The position numbers were made by a program, and so were the translations under genes. Positions 9,646 to 18,112 of a stretch of DNA of 38,558 nucleotides are shown piece after piece. The stretch is from Alphaproteobacteria bacterium. Lineage in GTDB: Bacteria > Pseudomonadota > Alphaproteobacteria > Paracaedibacterales > CAIOTO01. The stretch lies in contig CANKZX010000009.1 in the NCBI GenBank assembly GCA_947488275.1, forward strand, positions 1 through 38,558, written 5' to 3'. The notes under the pieces were generated by a model. It did not search any database and had not been told where the DNA came from. It saw nothing but the letters and a program-made list of their open reading frames with translations. The number at the start of each line of letters is the position of its first letter. Positions within the stretch are counted from its first letter, which is position 1.

Positions 9646-11064
9646 TTAATCATCAATACGAACAACACGCAGGATGTTTGTCCCTCCTGATTTACCAAAT
9701 GGAACCCCTGCTGTTACAATAATTTGTTGTCCATGTGTGGCAAATGATTCTGCCTTTGCACAGTGACACGCCATTTCAACCATTTCTGAGAAACTAAAAG
9801 CTTCTTCAACAATAATGGCATGTGCACCCCACACCAGGGTCAGGTATCGTGACGTTGCAATATTTGGCGTTAATGCCACAATAGGCGGTGATGGACGTTC
9901 ACGTGCAACACGCAACGTTGTCATGCCGCTTTCGGAAAAGGTAACGATTGATGCAATTTGAATTGTCTGTGATACCTGACGAGCAGCAGCTGCAATGGAA
10001 TCCGTCACAGTGTCTGTTGTCATGCCATGAGAATCATTCAAAAACGTACGTTGCAATGGATCTTGTTCGGTGCGTACAATAATGCGATCCATCATCGTTA
10101 CAGCCTCAAGGGGATAAGTACCTGACGCTGATTCAGCCGATAGCATGACGGCATCAACGCCATCATAGATGGCGGTTGCAACATCAGACGTTTCAGCACG
10201 TGTTGGCGTTGGTGTTGTGATCATTGATTCGAGCATTTGTGTTGCTACAATAACGGGTTTTCCTGCGGCACGGCATTTACGAATAATTTTACGTTGGATA
10301 GACGGGACTTCTTCGGGAAGCATTTCGACGCCTAGGTCACCGCGTGCAACCATCACACTATCCGATAGTTCAATAATTTGGTCAAGGTGTTGAAGTGCCA
10401 TTGGTTTTTCAAGTTTTGTGATGATATGTGCTCTGTTTTTTATAAGCGTTTTCGCATCAAGAATATCTTCAGGACGCTGCACAAAAGAAAGGGCTATAAA
10501 ATCAACACCCTGGCTGAGGGCGAACTCTAAATCGTCAAGATCCTTTGGTGTTAAGGCTGAAATGGGAAGCATCACACCAGGTACGTTTACCCCTTTACGG
10601 TTAGAAAGTTCGCCGCCTGTAATAACCTCGGTGATGGCGTGGTCTAATTGAAAGGTTGTGACTTTTAGTTTAAGTTTTCCATCATCGAGTAATAGTTCCG
10701 TACCAACTTGAAGGGCTTTATAAATTTCAGGATGAGGAAGGCAGACACGTCTATTGCTGCCAGGCGTCGTATCAAGGTCAAGTCTAAAGGATTGTCCCGT
10801 TTCAAGCGTTATTTTGTCATCTATAAATATTCCCACGCGAAGTTTAGGTCCTTGCATGTCAGCAATGATACCGATGGGACGGTTTTGTTTATGTTCAAGT
10901 GCGCGAATGATTTGAATTCTTTCAGCGTGTTCTTTGTGCGTCGCGTGAGAGAAATTTAAACGGAAAATATCTGCCCCTGCACGAAAGAGCGATTCAATAC
11001 ATGCTGCATTATTCGAAGCAGGGCCAAGTGTGGCAACAATTTTAGCGTGACGATTGCGGCGCAT
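9646..11064 (-). CDS. pyk: Pyruvate kinase
   Basis: Converts phosphoenolpyruvate plus ADP to pyruvate plus ATP, the last step of glycolysis. At 472 aa it has the standard length. The N-terminal barrel motif KIVATLGPAS is present. IITKLEKPMALQHLD carries the catalytic lysine. MVARGDLGVE and ATQMLESM are conserved, and TRAETSDVATAIYDGVDAVMLSAESASG is the A/B-domain signature. The C-terminal domain ends IIVTAGVPFGKSGGTNILRVVRI. The frame can begin at a TTG (11070), but the ATG two codons later has AAAGG at the right spacing. It faces away from grpE and is probably monocistronic. Confidence 0.97.
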   Translation of the reverse strand: MRRNRHAKIVATLGPASNNAACIESLFRAGADIFRLNFSHATHKEHAERIQIIRALEHKQNRPIGIIADMQGPKLRVGIFIDDKITLETGQSFRLDLDTTPGSNRRVCLPHPEIYKALQVGTELLLDDGKLKLKVTTFQLDHAITEVITGGELSNRKGVNVPGVMLPISALTPKDLDDLEFALSQGVDFIALSFVQRPEDILDAKTLIKNRAHIITKLEKPMALQHLDQIIELSDSVMVARGDLGVEMLPEEVPSIQRKIIRKCRAAGKPVIVATQMLESMITTPTPTRAETSDVATAIYDGVDAVMLSAESASGTYPLEAVTMMDRIIVRTEQDPLQRTFLNDSHGMTTDTVTDSIAAAARQVSQTIQIASIVTFSESGMTTLRVARERPSPPIVALTPNIATSRYLTLVWGAHAIIVEEAFSFSEMVEMACHCAKAESFATHGQQIIVTAGVPFGKSGGTNILRVVRIDD

Positions 11065-11086
11065 GTGCAAACCTTTGCAGAAGTTT

Positions 11087-11092
11087 ATTATA
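11087..11092 (-). promoter_or_regulatory. Candidate -10 box for pyk
   Basis: A consensus TATAAT on the minus strand 23 bases before the pyk ATG. The -35 region at 17-18 bases spacing (TTCTTT) is poor, so only the -10 is called. Confidence 0.4.
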
Positions 11093-11171
11093 CATTTATA
11101 AGTCTACAGAAAAGAAGAATACTTGCAATAGGATAAATACACCTCTTTCATATGAGTTTGCTATTTTCTTT

Positions 11172-11186
11172 ATCACACTTTGTGAT
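11172..11186. promoter_or_regulatory. Palindrome between pyk and grpE
   Basis: ATCACA-CTT-TGTGAT is a perfect 6-bp inverted repeat with a 3-base centre in the divergent pyk/grpE promoter region, about 66 bases before the grpE ATG. It may be an operator. It does not look like the CIRCE element, and its regulator is unknown. Confidence 0.35.
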
Positions 11187-11251
11187 GATATTATGTTATT
11201 ATACGCCAAGATTATCACATGATGTGTATTTACAAAAAATGGAGCGCCTTT

Positions 11252-11932
11252 ATGCAAACAGAAACGTTTGACGACACAGTAAAATATACCGATGAAAACG
11301 ATGATACAATTATTTTAACATCAGATACACCCGATGATGATGTGTCGACAGAGGATAATGTTGTTGAATTACATGCGGTCGAACCGAGTCTGGAGCAGCA
11401 ACTCGCCGCAATGAAAGATCAGTGGTTGCGGGCTGTGGCTGAAGGTGAGAATATTCGTAAACGCGCACAACGTGAAAAAGATGACGCCCTTAAATATGGT
11501 GCTGTTAACTTAGCACGTGATGTTGTGTCGATTGCTGATAATCTGCATCGTGCCCTTCAGGTATGTGAAAAAGAAGATCGATCCACGTTTTCATCAAATA
11601 TTCAAAGTCTTGTCGTTGGGATTGAAATGATCAATAAAGAAATTGAATCAACCTTTGAAAGGCATCGCATTAAACGTATTTACCCTGTGCTTGAAAAATT
11701 TGATCCAAATCTTCATCAAGCGATGTTTGAAATTGAAGCTGCTGAGCATCCTGTTGGTACGGTCATGAATGTTATGCAGGCAGGTTACATGCTGCATGAT
11801 CGGTTATTGCGTCCCGCCATGGTTGGTGTCAGTAAAGTTGTTTCTGCCCCTGTTGTTACCCCCTCATTAGATGAGAATGGGTCTCATCAGGTGGGAACAC
11901 CGATATCAGGTGACGTGAACGAAATTGCTTAA
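11252..11932 (+). CDS. grpE: GrpE, nucleotide exchange factor of DnaK
   Basis: Releases ADP from DnaK in the Hsp70 chaperone cycle. The protein is 226 aa. It has an acidic N-terminal tail, the long coiled-coil region (LEQQLAAMKDQWLRAVAEGENIRKRAQRE), and the C-terminal beta domain with the family signature FDPNLHQAMFEIEAAEHPVGTV...GYMLHDRLLRPAMVGVSK (about 149-196). The open frame begins at 11219, but ATG 11252 has GGAG with 7-base spacing. A tail of about 30 residues rich in Val/Pro/Gly follows the signature. Neither dnaK nor hrcA is next to it here. Confidence 0.95.
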   Translation: MQTETFDDTVKYTDENDDTIILTSDTPDDDVSTEDNVVELHAVEPSLEQQLAAMKDQWLRAVAEGENIRKRAQREKDDALKYGAVNLARDVVSIADNLHRALQVCEKEDRSTFSSNIQSLVVGIEMINKEIESTFERHRIKRIYPVLEKFDPNLHQAMFEIEAAEHPVGTVMNVMQAGYMLHDRLLRPAMVGVSKVVSAPVVTPSLDENGSHQVGTPISGDVNEIA

Positions 11933-11974
11933 CAGCATAGACTATACTCAGCATCGATGATTTTTAGCAATTCT

Positions 11975-12100
11975 GCCGTCATGGCGAACCAGCGTAAGCT
12001 GGTGTGGTCATCCAGAAAAACAAACATTTTCGACGTAACAGGCATTTCTGACGCAACCGCCCTGGATCACCACAAAAGCCTTCGGCTTTTTCGTGATGAC
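11975..12100. repeat. Bipartite palindromic element, family A, copy 1
   Basis: This fills most of the 410-base gap between grpE and the autotransporter. Two hairpin arms face each other. Arm 1 (11975-12015) has the core ACCAGC-gtaa-GCTGGT inside GTCATGGCGA...GTGGTCATCCAG. Arm 2 (12062-12100) has AAAAGCC-ttc-GGCTTTT inside CTGGATCACCAC...CGTGATGAC. The arms are 46 bases apart and are inverted relatives of each other. Arm 1 matches the ccmF copy (34184-34224) at 39 of 41 positions on the opposite strand. A 64-codon frame over the element (11957-12151) looks fortuitous. The rest of the gap (12101-12276) is AT-rich with nothing I can name. Confidence 0.85.
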
Positions 12101-12276
12101 GAGGGGATGATAAAATTATCTTCTGCTAAAAATCATCGGTGGTGGGTATAGTTGTATGTGTCATGATTACGTATCCTATCGTGTAATTGATTTAGCATAG
12201 AGTATGTTAACAGATTATTAATGTATGTTATCATTTTATATGTATAAAGTTTTATTAATATTTTTCTAAAAAAATC

Positions 12277-12306
12277 TTTACATACGAAAAAAGATCCCGT
12301 TATCAT
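12277..12306 (+). promoter_or_regulatory. Candidate promoter of the autotransporter gene
   Basis: TTTACA (12277-12282), an 18-base spacer and TATCAT (12301-12306), 37 bases before the ATG. AAAGG sits 8 bases before the start codon. Confidence 0.4.
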
Positions 12307-12342
12307 TTAGGTAAGGTTTCAAAAAGTTTAAAGGCTTTTGTA

Positions 12343-15312
12343 ATGATTAAAGATTTTGAAAAAATATTAAAAATTAGTGTGATGACACTTTGTACCTCTG
12401 TATTTGTTTTACCGATGCAGCATGCATTCTCTGGTGATAGTACTTTTGGAACAATTGATGATTTTCCAGAAGAAGACGAGGCGGATACAGGCGGGTCATC
12501 AGGAACGGGATATGGCTATGGTTATAGCGGGTATGGATATAGCGGGTACGGATATGGCAGCAGTGGTGGATCGTCAGGTGGCAGCAGTGGTGGATCGTCA
12601 GGCGGTAGCAGTGGTGGATCGTCAGGCGGTAGCAGTGGTGGATCGTCAGGTGGTTCTTCTGGTGGTGGCAGCAGTACTCCCGCTCCAGTCACATTAAATG
12701 GCAGCTCTGTGTCAGCCTCTGATTTACCAACAGACACAACGCAACCTATCGTTTTTGGGTTGCCAAGCACAGCAACAACCGTAGAAAAAGCTGCTGGACA
12801 AACGGTTACGTTACCAACAACAACTGGAACGGATGGCGTAACAAGAGCTACCCTCAGTAACCCAATTAACGGTCTTACGAGTAATGTTAATATTCCTTCG
12901 CCGTCTGGTGTAACAACAACAGTTACGGCAGCTATTGCTACGTCAGCTGATACAAAACTGACCCTTGGTGGTGCAGGTAATACAAAAATTGAAGGGGCAA
13001 TTAATAACGTTGCTGGTGGTACGGTTCGTGTTGAAGGTTCAGGAAATGCTGAAGTTAGTCAGCCTATTACAAACGCAGCAGGATCTAGGGTTGAATTCGC
13101 CAGTACGGGTAACACTGTTGTTGCAGCATCAATTAGCAATGCAGCGGGTTCTGTTGTTGCGCTATCAGGCACAGGTAATGCAGCATTTACTGCACCGATG
13201 ACTAGTGTGGATAATACATCAAAAGTAGAAGTCTCAGATGGTAAAGTAGCTACTTTTGCTGTGGCAAACCCTGGGTTAAGTAGTGCGATTGAATTAAAAA
13301 ACGCCACGGCTGTTGTCAGTGATGGCGCCAACCTTGGTACAGGGGCATTAAAATTACAATCAGTAGGAAGTGGTTCGGCGCCAGTTGTTCAGCTTGGTGC
13401 GACAACGCTTCCTAACCCCATTGCTATGGAGACAGCCGCTCGATTCGAGCCTGTAGCAGGAAAAACATCCGTACTGACGGGAACGATTACAGGTTCTGCA
13501 CCGATGACCGTTGCGGGTGGTGCAGGTTCCGCTATGAAAATTAATGGAGACAGCCCAGCGTACAGTGGGTTAATTGGTATTTCGTCAGGTACTGCTTCAA
13601 TTAACGGATCCATGCCAAATGCCCCCATTGCTGTTGCTTCAGGTGCAATGGTTAAAGGTAATGGTGCAGTGGGTGCAACTACAATTGGCAGCGGCGGTTA
13701 TATACAAGGTGGTGAATCAATAGGTTATTTTTCACCTGCATCATTATCAATGGCAAGTGGTTCGCACCTTGTTGTCGAGGTTAATAATTACACAACACCA
13801 AATCTAGTTCTTCAGCCATCAGGACGCTATCAAGATAACACCTATTACAATGTGGCAGGTAATGCAACATTTGATAATGGTTCTTATATTGATCTTGTGA
13901 TGCAGGCAGGGACTTACTCAGCAGGTGTTGTGCGTGATTATGAATTTTTAAAAGCTGGTGGAACCCTTTCTGTTGGTACTAATATTAATTTCCGTTACGT
14001 TAAAAAAACAGGTTTAACCGTCGATGTCGGTCCATCAAGTGATGGTAAGAAGCTGATCTTAAAAGTTACAACAACGACTCCTTTTACTATTCCTACAGGC
14101 GGGCAAACTGTCGATTCCGTAACGGGTGTCTTCTCAGAAGGTGGGACGGTTGTTAGTTCCTCTGATATAGAAACCATTACAGGGAGTGCCAACACAGGGG
14201 TAATCACAATTGATCCAACGGATCTTTACACCAGTCCATTAGCACCAGATAATTCGTCTCAGATTATTAATGCGGTTACAGCAAGCACAACATCAAAATC
14301 AGATAGTTCAAGCATCATTGCTGAGGCAGGTACACAAGATTTCCGTGCCCGTCAATTTAGTGCAACAAACGGTGGTCCTTTGCATAACAACAGTGAATCG
14401 TTTGAACGAATTCTGACAGCGCTTGCGGATAAGGGACCTGTGAGCATGGGCGATAAGGAAACACGTGTATGGATAACACCGTTTGCTAGTCGTATGCGTG
14501 TTAATCGTACAAGTAGTGACACAGGTAGCCAAGGATGGACAGGTGGGTCACTTATCGGTGTGGAACGTCGTAATCTGAAAAATACATATTCATATGGGTT
14601 GATGACAGGTCTTACAACCGCGCGGAGCCACACACTAGGGGATCCAGATTCATTTCAAAAGGCAAATGGTTATATTTTGGGTGCTTATAATACCTATAAA
14701 TACACAAAGAACTGGGGGCATGAACTCGTGCTTAGTCGCACAAATACCTTTAACGACGGACAACGTTATGGCATTGACAAAACAAAGAATAATTCACCCT
14801 ATTATGCTTTGCAGACCTACAAGACAAGTAGTGATCTTGCAAATGCACAGTTAAATTATTTGTTTGATATTGTGAAAAAACAGGCAACAGGTCGTATTAA
14901 CACTGGGTTGACCTATACAGGTACCAAAGCCGGTAAATTTAATGAACGTAATGCAGGGCGCTATGCGATTACACAAAATGAAACAACAAGTAATGCGATG
15001 GAATGGTACACAGGTTTGGGTTTACGTTATATCATTGAGCAAGGCAAAAAAACCTTCCGTTTAACGGGTGTGTACGAATATGGTATTGAAATAGATAAGC
15101 GGGGGTCAGGCACTAAATATGCACTGACATCAAGTCCTTCTGAAATATACACAACGAGTGTTGGACCAAAAGTGAACAAGCATTATCTTCAATTAAATAC
15201 GGCCTTTTTAGATCGTGCGTCGGGTGTGAAGTTAATTGTGTCTTATTCAGGGACGCTTTATAAAAATGTTACAAACAATACAGTTATGGCAAAATTTGAG
15301 TATCGCTTTTAG
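12343..15312 (+). CDS. Autotransporter (type Va-like) with Gly/Ser repeat and C-terminal beta-barrel
   Basis: A 989-aa secreted/outer-membrane protein. It has a basic n-region and hydrophobic core (ILKISVMTLCTSVFVLPMQHAFS, about 8-30) as signal peptide, then an acidic stretch. A low-complexity region (about 50-111) first repeats Tyr/Gly, then Gly-Gly-Ser-Ser. A long Thr/Ser/Ala/Gly passenger with many short beta repeats follows (N-x-A-G-x-x-V, for example VAGGTVRVEGSGNAEV and AGSRVEFASTGNTVV), as in beta-helix passengers. The last ~285 residues look like an autotransporter barrel: ETRVWITPFASRMRV near 703, alternating strands, and the terminal aromatic FEYRF needed for BAM recognition. Function (adhesion, immune evasion) is inferred only from architecture. 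A terminator follows, so it is a single-gene unit. Confidence 0.88.
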   Translation: MIKDFEKILKISVMTLCTSVFVLPMQHAFSGDSTFGTIDDFPEEDEADTGGSSGTGYGYGYSGYGYSGYGYGSSGGSSGGSSGGSSGGSSGGSSGGSSGGSSGGSSGGGSSTPAPVTLNGSSVSASDLPTDTTQPIVFGLPSTATTVEKAAGQTVTLPTTTGTDGVTRATLSNPINGLTSNVNIPSPSGVTTTVTAAIATSADTKLTLGGAGNTKIEGAINNVAGGTVRVEGSGNAEVSQPITNAAGSRVEFASTGNTVVAASISNAAGSVVALSGTGNAAFTAPMTSVDNTSKVEVSDGKVATFAVANPGLSSAIELKNATAVVSDGANLGTGALKLQSVGSGSAPVVQLGATTLPNPIAMETAARFEPVAGKTSVLTGTITGSAPMTVAGGAGSAMKINGDSPAYSGLIGISSGTASINGSMPNAPIAVASGAMVKGNGAVGATTIGSGGYIQGGESIGYFSPASLSMASGSHLVVEVNNYTTPNLVLQPSGRYQDNTYYNVAGNATFDNGSYIDLVMQAGTYSAGVVRDYEFLKAGGTLSVGTNINFRYVKKTGLTVDVGPSSDGKKLILKVTTTTPFTIPTGGQTVDSVTGVFSEGGTVVSSSDIETITGSANTGVITIDPTDLYTSPLAPDNSSQIINAVTASTTSKSDSSSIIAEAGTQDFRARQFSATNGGPLHNNSESFERILTALADKGPVSMGDKETRVWITPFASRMRVNRTSSDTGSQGWTGGSLIGVERRNLKNTYSYGLMTGLTTARSHTLGDPDSFQKANGYILGAYNTYKYTKNWGHELVLSRTNTFNDGQRYGIDKTKNNSPYYALQTYKTSSDLANAQLNYLFDIVKKQATGRINTGLTYTGTKAGKFNERNAGRYAITQNETTSNAMEWYTGLGLRYIIEQGKKTFRLTGVYEYGIEIDKRGSGTKYALTSSPSEIYTTSVGPKVNKHYLQLNTAFLDRASGVKLIVSYSGTLYKNVTNNTVMAKFEYRF
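12556..12651 (+). repeat. 24-bp tandem repeat inside the autotransporter gene
   Basis: Four consecutive copies of a 24-base unit starting GGYAGCAGTGGTGGATCGTC, each encoding GSSGGSSG. Units differ only at a few T/C positions. A 15-base Tyr/Gly unit repeats just before (about 12515-12550), and a degenerate tail follows. Because the unit is a multiple of 3, copy-number change would lengthen or shorten the linker without breaking the frame. Confidence 0.9.
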
Positions 15313-15335
15313 TAAAAAATCGAGTAATAATAACG

Positions 15336-15370
15336 CGGGATAGAGATACCTTCTTTGATCCCGTTTTTTT
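15336..15370 (+). terminator. Rho-independent terminator after the autotransporter
   Basis: CGGGAT (15336-15341) pairs with ATCCCG (15358-15363), followed by seven T. It separates the autotransporter from the downstream exported protein, unless read-through occurs. Confidence 0.75.
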
Positions 15371-15386
15371 CAGGAAGGGAATGTAT

Positions 15387-16805
15387 ATGAAATTTAAAAC
15401 TAAACTTAAAAATATGTTTAATTATCTATTGCTGCTTGTCACAGGAATTTATAGTGTGAATGCAATGATGGATGTAGAGACGGCACAGCGGGAACAAACG
15501 CTTGCTATTCAGCAATTCCTTCGTAATTATCAACCATCATTCATTGGTGTTCATAATCAAGGATCAGAGGATATAAAAATAGAAGTCATTACGTGTTGGC
15601 CGTATTGTGCCAACGTAAGTCATGCAGAACAAACAAACGCGCCCGATGGCTATTCGTTTATTGATGGCATTTCTTTTAATGAAAATTATTACCCAATATA
15701 TGGTCGTAAATATGATGAATTGACGCTCATTGGATCTGGTGCAAGCGAACCAAACTATTTACTAAAAACAAGTATGATTAAGGCAGGTAAAAAATTAAAA
15801 ATTCTAGCAGCAAATATGCATTTACCAAAGGGGGCTGATGAAGACGAAGAGGTCTATCAAGCCCGAATAGCCAAAAACTGCACGATTGATGAAGATGGAG
15901 TGCCACTTAATACGTATACATTTATAGCGGGTATCCGCGTTGTGTCAGATACGTCTGTTTGTTTGGGATATCAGCCATTGGCAGATGGTCATGTTTCTTT
16001 AATACTGACGGATTCCTTTGTTCCATCATACCCACAATTACATCCTACTGTTTTTGGTGATACGTCACTTTTACAACGTAGACTTCAGGCACTTTATGAC
16101 GCAAACTATTCTAAATTATTGAGTGGCGAATCACGTACTTCATTGATTATGCACACGATATTTGATTCGTATGGTGATTATTGTTCTCAAAAAGAATGGT
16201 TAACTGAAACAATGAAAATATGCCGTCCAGAAAGCGGTTGGACATATCATGTGTGGGGCATTGGCGATGATGATTTGGAAATTGAAGGTGTTATAAATCA
16301 TAATGCAGTCGATATTTTGCCAACAATAAATCCTGAAAATCCACGTTCTATTACAGAGTTGAAATTAGTGATTCTGCAAGAAATGGGTGGTTTTATGCGG
16401 GCACCTAATGTTGTTCCGCTTTATGACCTTAAACAATTCAGTGCTTTTGATCGCATGACAGGTCTTTATGGGTTTCATGATATTTTGGCAGCAAAACAAG
16501 ATGACCCTGTTATTGGAAGAGCCTTAAGGTCATTAAGGCTTGGTTTTGATGATGTTGATCCTAGAGTAGATGATTTCCAAGATGAAGATGCAATTCTATT
16601 ATCAGCTATTCTTGATGAATCGAATTCAGATGGCACAATCGTGCTACCAGAATCATTTATTGTGGATAATCCAACACCATTTAATCCATTGCCTCGTGAT
16701 GCAATACTTAAACGACATATCGTTTTTGGTGATTATGTCGGTATAAGTTATGATGATATTACAGACTTTAATGGAGGAAGAATTTCCCTAAAGTCAGATA
16801 AGTAA
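15387..16805 (+). CDS. Hypothetical exported protein
   Basis: A 472-aa protein without a domain I recognise. The N-terminus is a clear signal peptide (KFKTKLKNMFNYLLLLVTGIYSVNA, cleavage likely after about residue 24), so it is exported. The mature chain is acidic, with stretches rich in Asp/Glu (PKGADEDEEVYQARI, DDVDPRVDDFQDEDAIL) and a few cysteines (CWPYC, C...C around the middle), and no further membrane span. Two in-frame ATGs exist (15381, 15387). AGGAAGG lies only 2 bases before the first but 8 before the second, so 15387 is preferred. It follows the autotransporter behind a terminator, and functional linkage is possible but unproven. Confidence 0.7.
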   Translation: MKFKTKLKNMFNYLLLLVTGIYSVNAMMDVETAQREQTLAIQQFLRNYQPSFIGVHNQGSEDIKIEVITCWPYCANVSHAEQTNAPDGYSFIDGISFNENYYPIYGRKYDELTLIGSGASEPNYLLKTSMIKAGKKLKILAANMHLPKGADEDEEVYQARIAKNCTIDEDGVPLNTYTFIAGIRVVSDTSVCLGYQPLADGHVSLILTDSFVPSYPQLHPTVFGDTSLLQRRLQALYDANYSKLLSGESRTSLIMHTIFDSYGDYCSQKEWLTETMKICRPESGWTYHVWGIGDDDLEIEGVINHNAVDILPTINPENPRSITELKLVILQEMGGFMRAPNVVPLYDLKQFSAFDRMTGLYGFHDILAAKQDDPVIGRALRSLRLGFDDVDPRVDDFQDEDAILLSAILDESNSDGTIVLPESFIVDNPTPFNPLPRDAILKRHIVFGDYVGISYDDITDFNGGRISLKSDK

Positions 16806-16829
16806 GAAGGTTTACTTTGTCACTATAAT

Positions 16830-16851
16830 GACCCGCGGATCAATGTCCGCG
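16830..16851. repeat. Palindromic element, family B, copy 3
   Basis: CCCGCGGA-TCAATG-TCCGCGGG, an 8-bp perfect stem. On the other strand it reads the same as the hairpin at 7907-7928 apart from two loop positions, including the adjoining GTTT. It lies 25 bases after the stop of the exported protein. Confidence 0.75.
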
Positions 16852-16918
16852 GGAAACAGGGGTAGAGAGTCCCTAGGAATATCAATTCGGGGTTAAGTGC
16901 TAGCAAAAATCTACATCC

Positions 16919-17037
16919 GCCGTTATGGCGAGCCCGAAGGGCGCGGCCATCTAGAAAATGTACACAAAATAACAAATACTGATGAGTGGATAATATTCTC
17001 CTGGATGGCCACGCAACTTCGTTGCTCGCCATGACGG
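16919..17037. repeat. Bipartite palindromic element, family A, copy 2
   Basis: This occupies the convergent gap between the exported protein (plus) and the flavoprotein (minus). Arm 1 (16919-16954) is GCCGTTATGGCGAG around GCCC-gaa-GGGC and ends GGCCATCTAG. Arm 2 (17001-17037) is CTGGATGGCCAC around GCAAC-ttc-GTTGC and ends CTCGCCATGACGG. The arms are inverted and 46 bases apart, the same plan as at 11975-12100. The inner hairpin sequence differs while its pairing is kept. Confidence 0.85.
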
Positions 17038-17077
17038 TAGAGAGATAAATAATTATATAAAAATTAACTAAAATGCG

Positions 17078-18112
17078 TCAATACGTAAGCCCTGCTTGAC
17101 CATCAAGGTGCGCTATTGCTTGTTCGACCAATTCGTCAATAATTTCTTGTGTTGATTGCTCTTTGGTTACCATGCCAACGCTTTGCCCTGCCATGATGGA
17201 TCCATTTTCCACATCACCATCAATAACCGCACGGCGAAGAGCGCCTGCCCAAAAATGTTCAATTTCTAATTGACCATCTTTAAGTTCAACCTCGCCTCGT
17301 TCAAACCTGCCAATAATCTCAGCTTGACGTTCCATAAATCGTTTGCTGGCATCATTATGAAGCGCACGCACAGGAATAACAGGGAATCTTGGATCAAGCT
17401 GAACTGAAGCAACTGCATCACGGGCATTACCACGAATAAAGGCCTTTTTAAAATTCGCATGGGCGGGTGATTCATGCGCACACACAAAACGCGTACCAAG
17501 CTGGCAACCTGCTGCCCCCATATGAAGGTATGATACAATTGCTTCACCGCGTCCAATACCGCCTGCGACAAACACAGGAATATCCCGTATGTGCGGTAAA
17601 ATTTCTTGCGCTAACACACTGGTTGAAACAGGACCTATATGTCCACCTGCCTCAGCGCCTTCAATAATAAGGGCATCAACATTTGATCGTTGTAATTTCT
17701 TTGCAATAATAAGGGCAGGCGCAAACCCAACAACTTTACAACCATGATCTTTTAAACGTGTGATTGATTGTGACGTCGGCAAGCCACCCGCTAAAACAAC
17801 AATACCAATTTTATGTTTGCCAACAATATCAATTAAATCATCAAGCATCGGATGAAGTGTAATCAAATTCACACCAAACGGTTTAGATGTTAGTGTTTTC
17901 GTTTTTGCAATTTCAGCATCCAAAATATCGGGTGTCATTGCACCGCATGCTAGAACCCCAAATCCCCCTGCGTTTGAGATGGAGGCAACTAGATTTGCAT
18001 TCGATACCCATGTCATCGCGCCGCCTAAAATGGCAACCTCTGACCCTAAAAAGTTACATCCTTTTTCCCATAATTTATTCAATGCGTTATGTTTTATGCT
18101 CATTTTCTTCAT
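17078..18112 (-). CDS. FMN-dependent nitronate monooxygenase / FabK-like enoyl-ACP reductase family
   Basis: A 344-aa TIM-barrel flavoprotein of the 2-nitropropane dioxygenase superfamily. Markers are AILGGAMTWVSNANLVASISNAGGFGVLACGAM near the N-terminus, PFGVNLIT, IIEGAEAGGHIGP with the conserved histidine, PVFVAGGIGRGEAI for FMN phosphate binding, and GAAGCQLGTRFVCAHES. Members include nitronate monooxygenases, which detoxify nitronates, and FabK, which makes fatty acids; sequence alone does not separate them safely. The ATG at 18112 overlaps the TGA of lysC as ATGA. A second ATG at 18103 is also possible and starts closer to the conserved region. Last gene of the ppx-lysC unit. Confidence 0.85.
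   Translation of the reverse strand: MKKMSIKHNALNKLWEKGCNFLGSEVAILGGAMTWVSNANLVASISNAGGFGVLACGAMTPDILDAEIAKTKTLTSKPFGVNLITLHPMLDDLIDIVGKHKIGIVVLAGGLPTSQSITRLKDHGCKVVGFAPALIIAKKLQRSNVDALIIEGAEAGGHIGPVSTSVLAQEILPHIRDIPVFVAGGIGRGEAIVSYLHMGAAGCQLGTRFVCAHESPAHANFKKAFIRGNARDAVASVQLDPRFPVIPVRALHNDASKRFMERQAEIIGRFERGEVELKDGQLEIEHFWAGALRRAVIDGDVENGSIMAGQSVGMVTKEQSTQEIIDELVEQAIAHLDGQAGLTY

Noticed and set aside
11957-12151. 64-codon plus-strand frame after grpE
   Set aside because: It coincides with the family A repeat element and shows no protein-like conservation features.
12556-12651. Regular repeats as a possible CRISPR array
   Set aside because: Units are directly adjacent with no unique spacers and are in frame in a coding region.
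12522-12770. 82-codon minus-strand frame rich in Pro-Pro-Leu
   Set aside because: It is the antisense shadow of the autotransporter Gly/Ser repeat.
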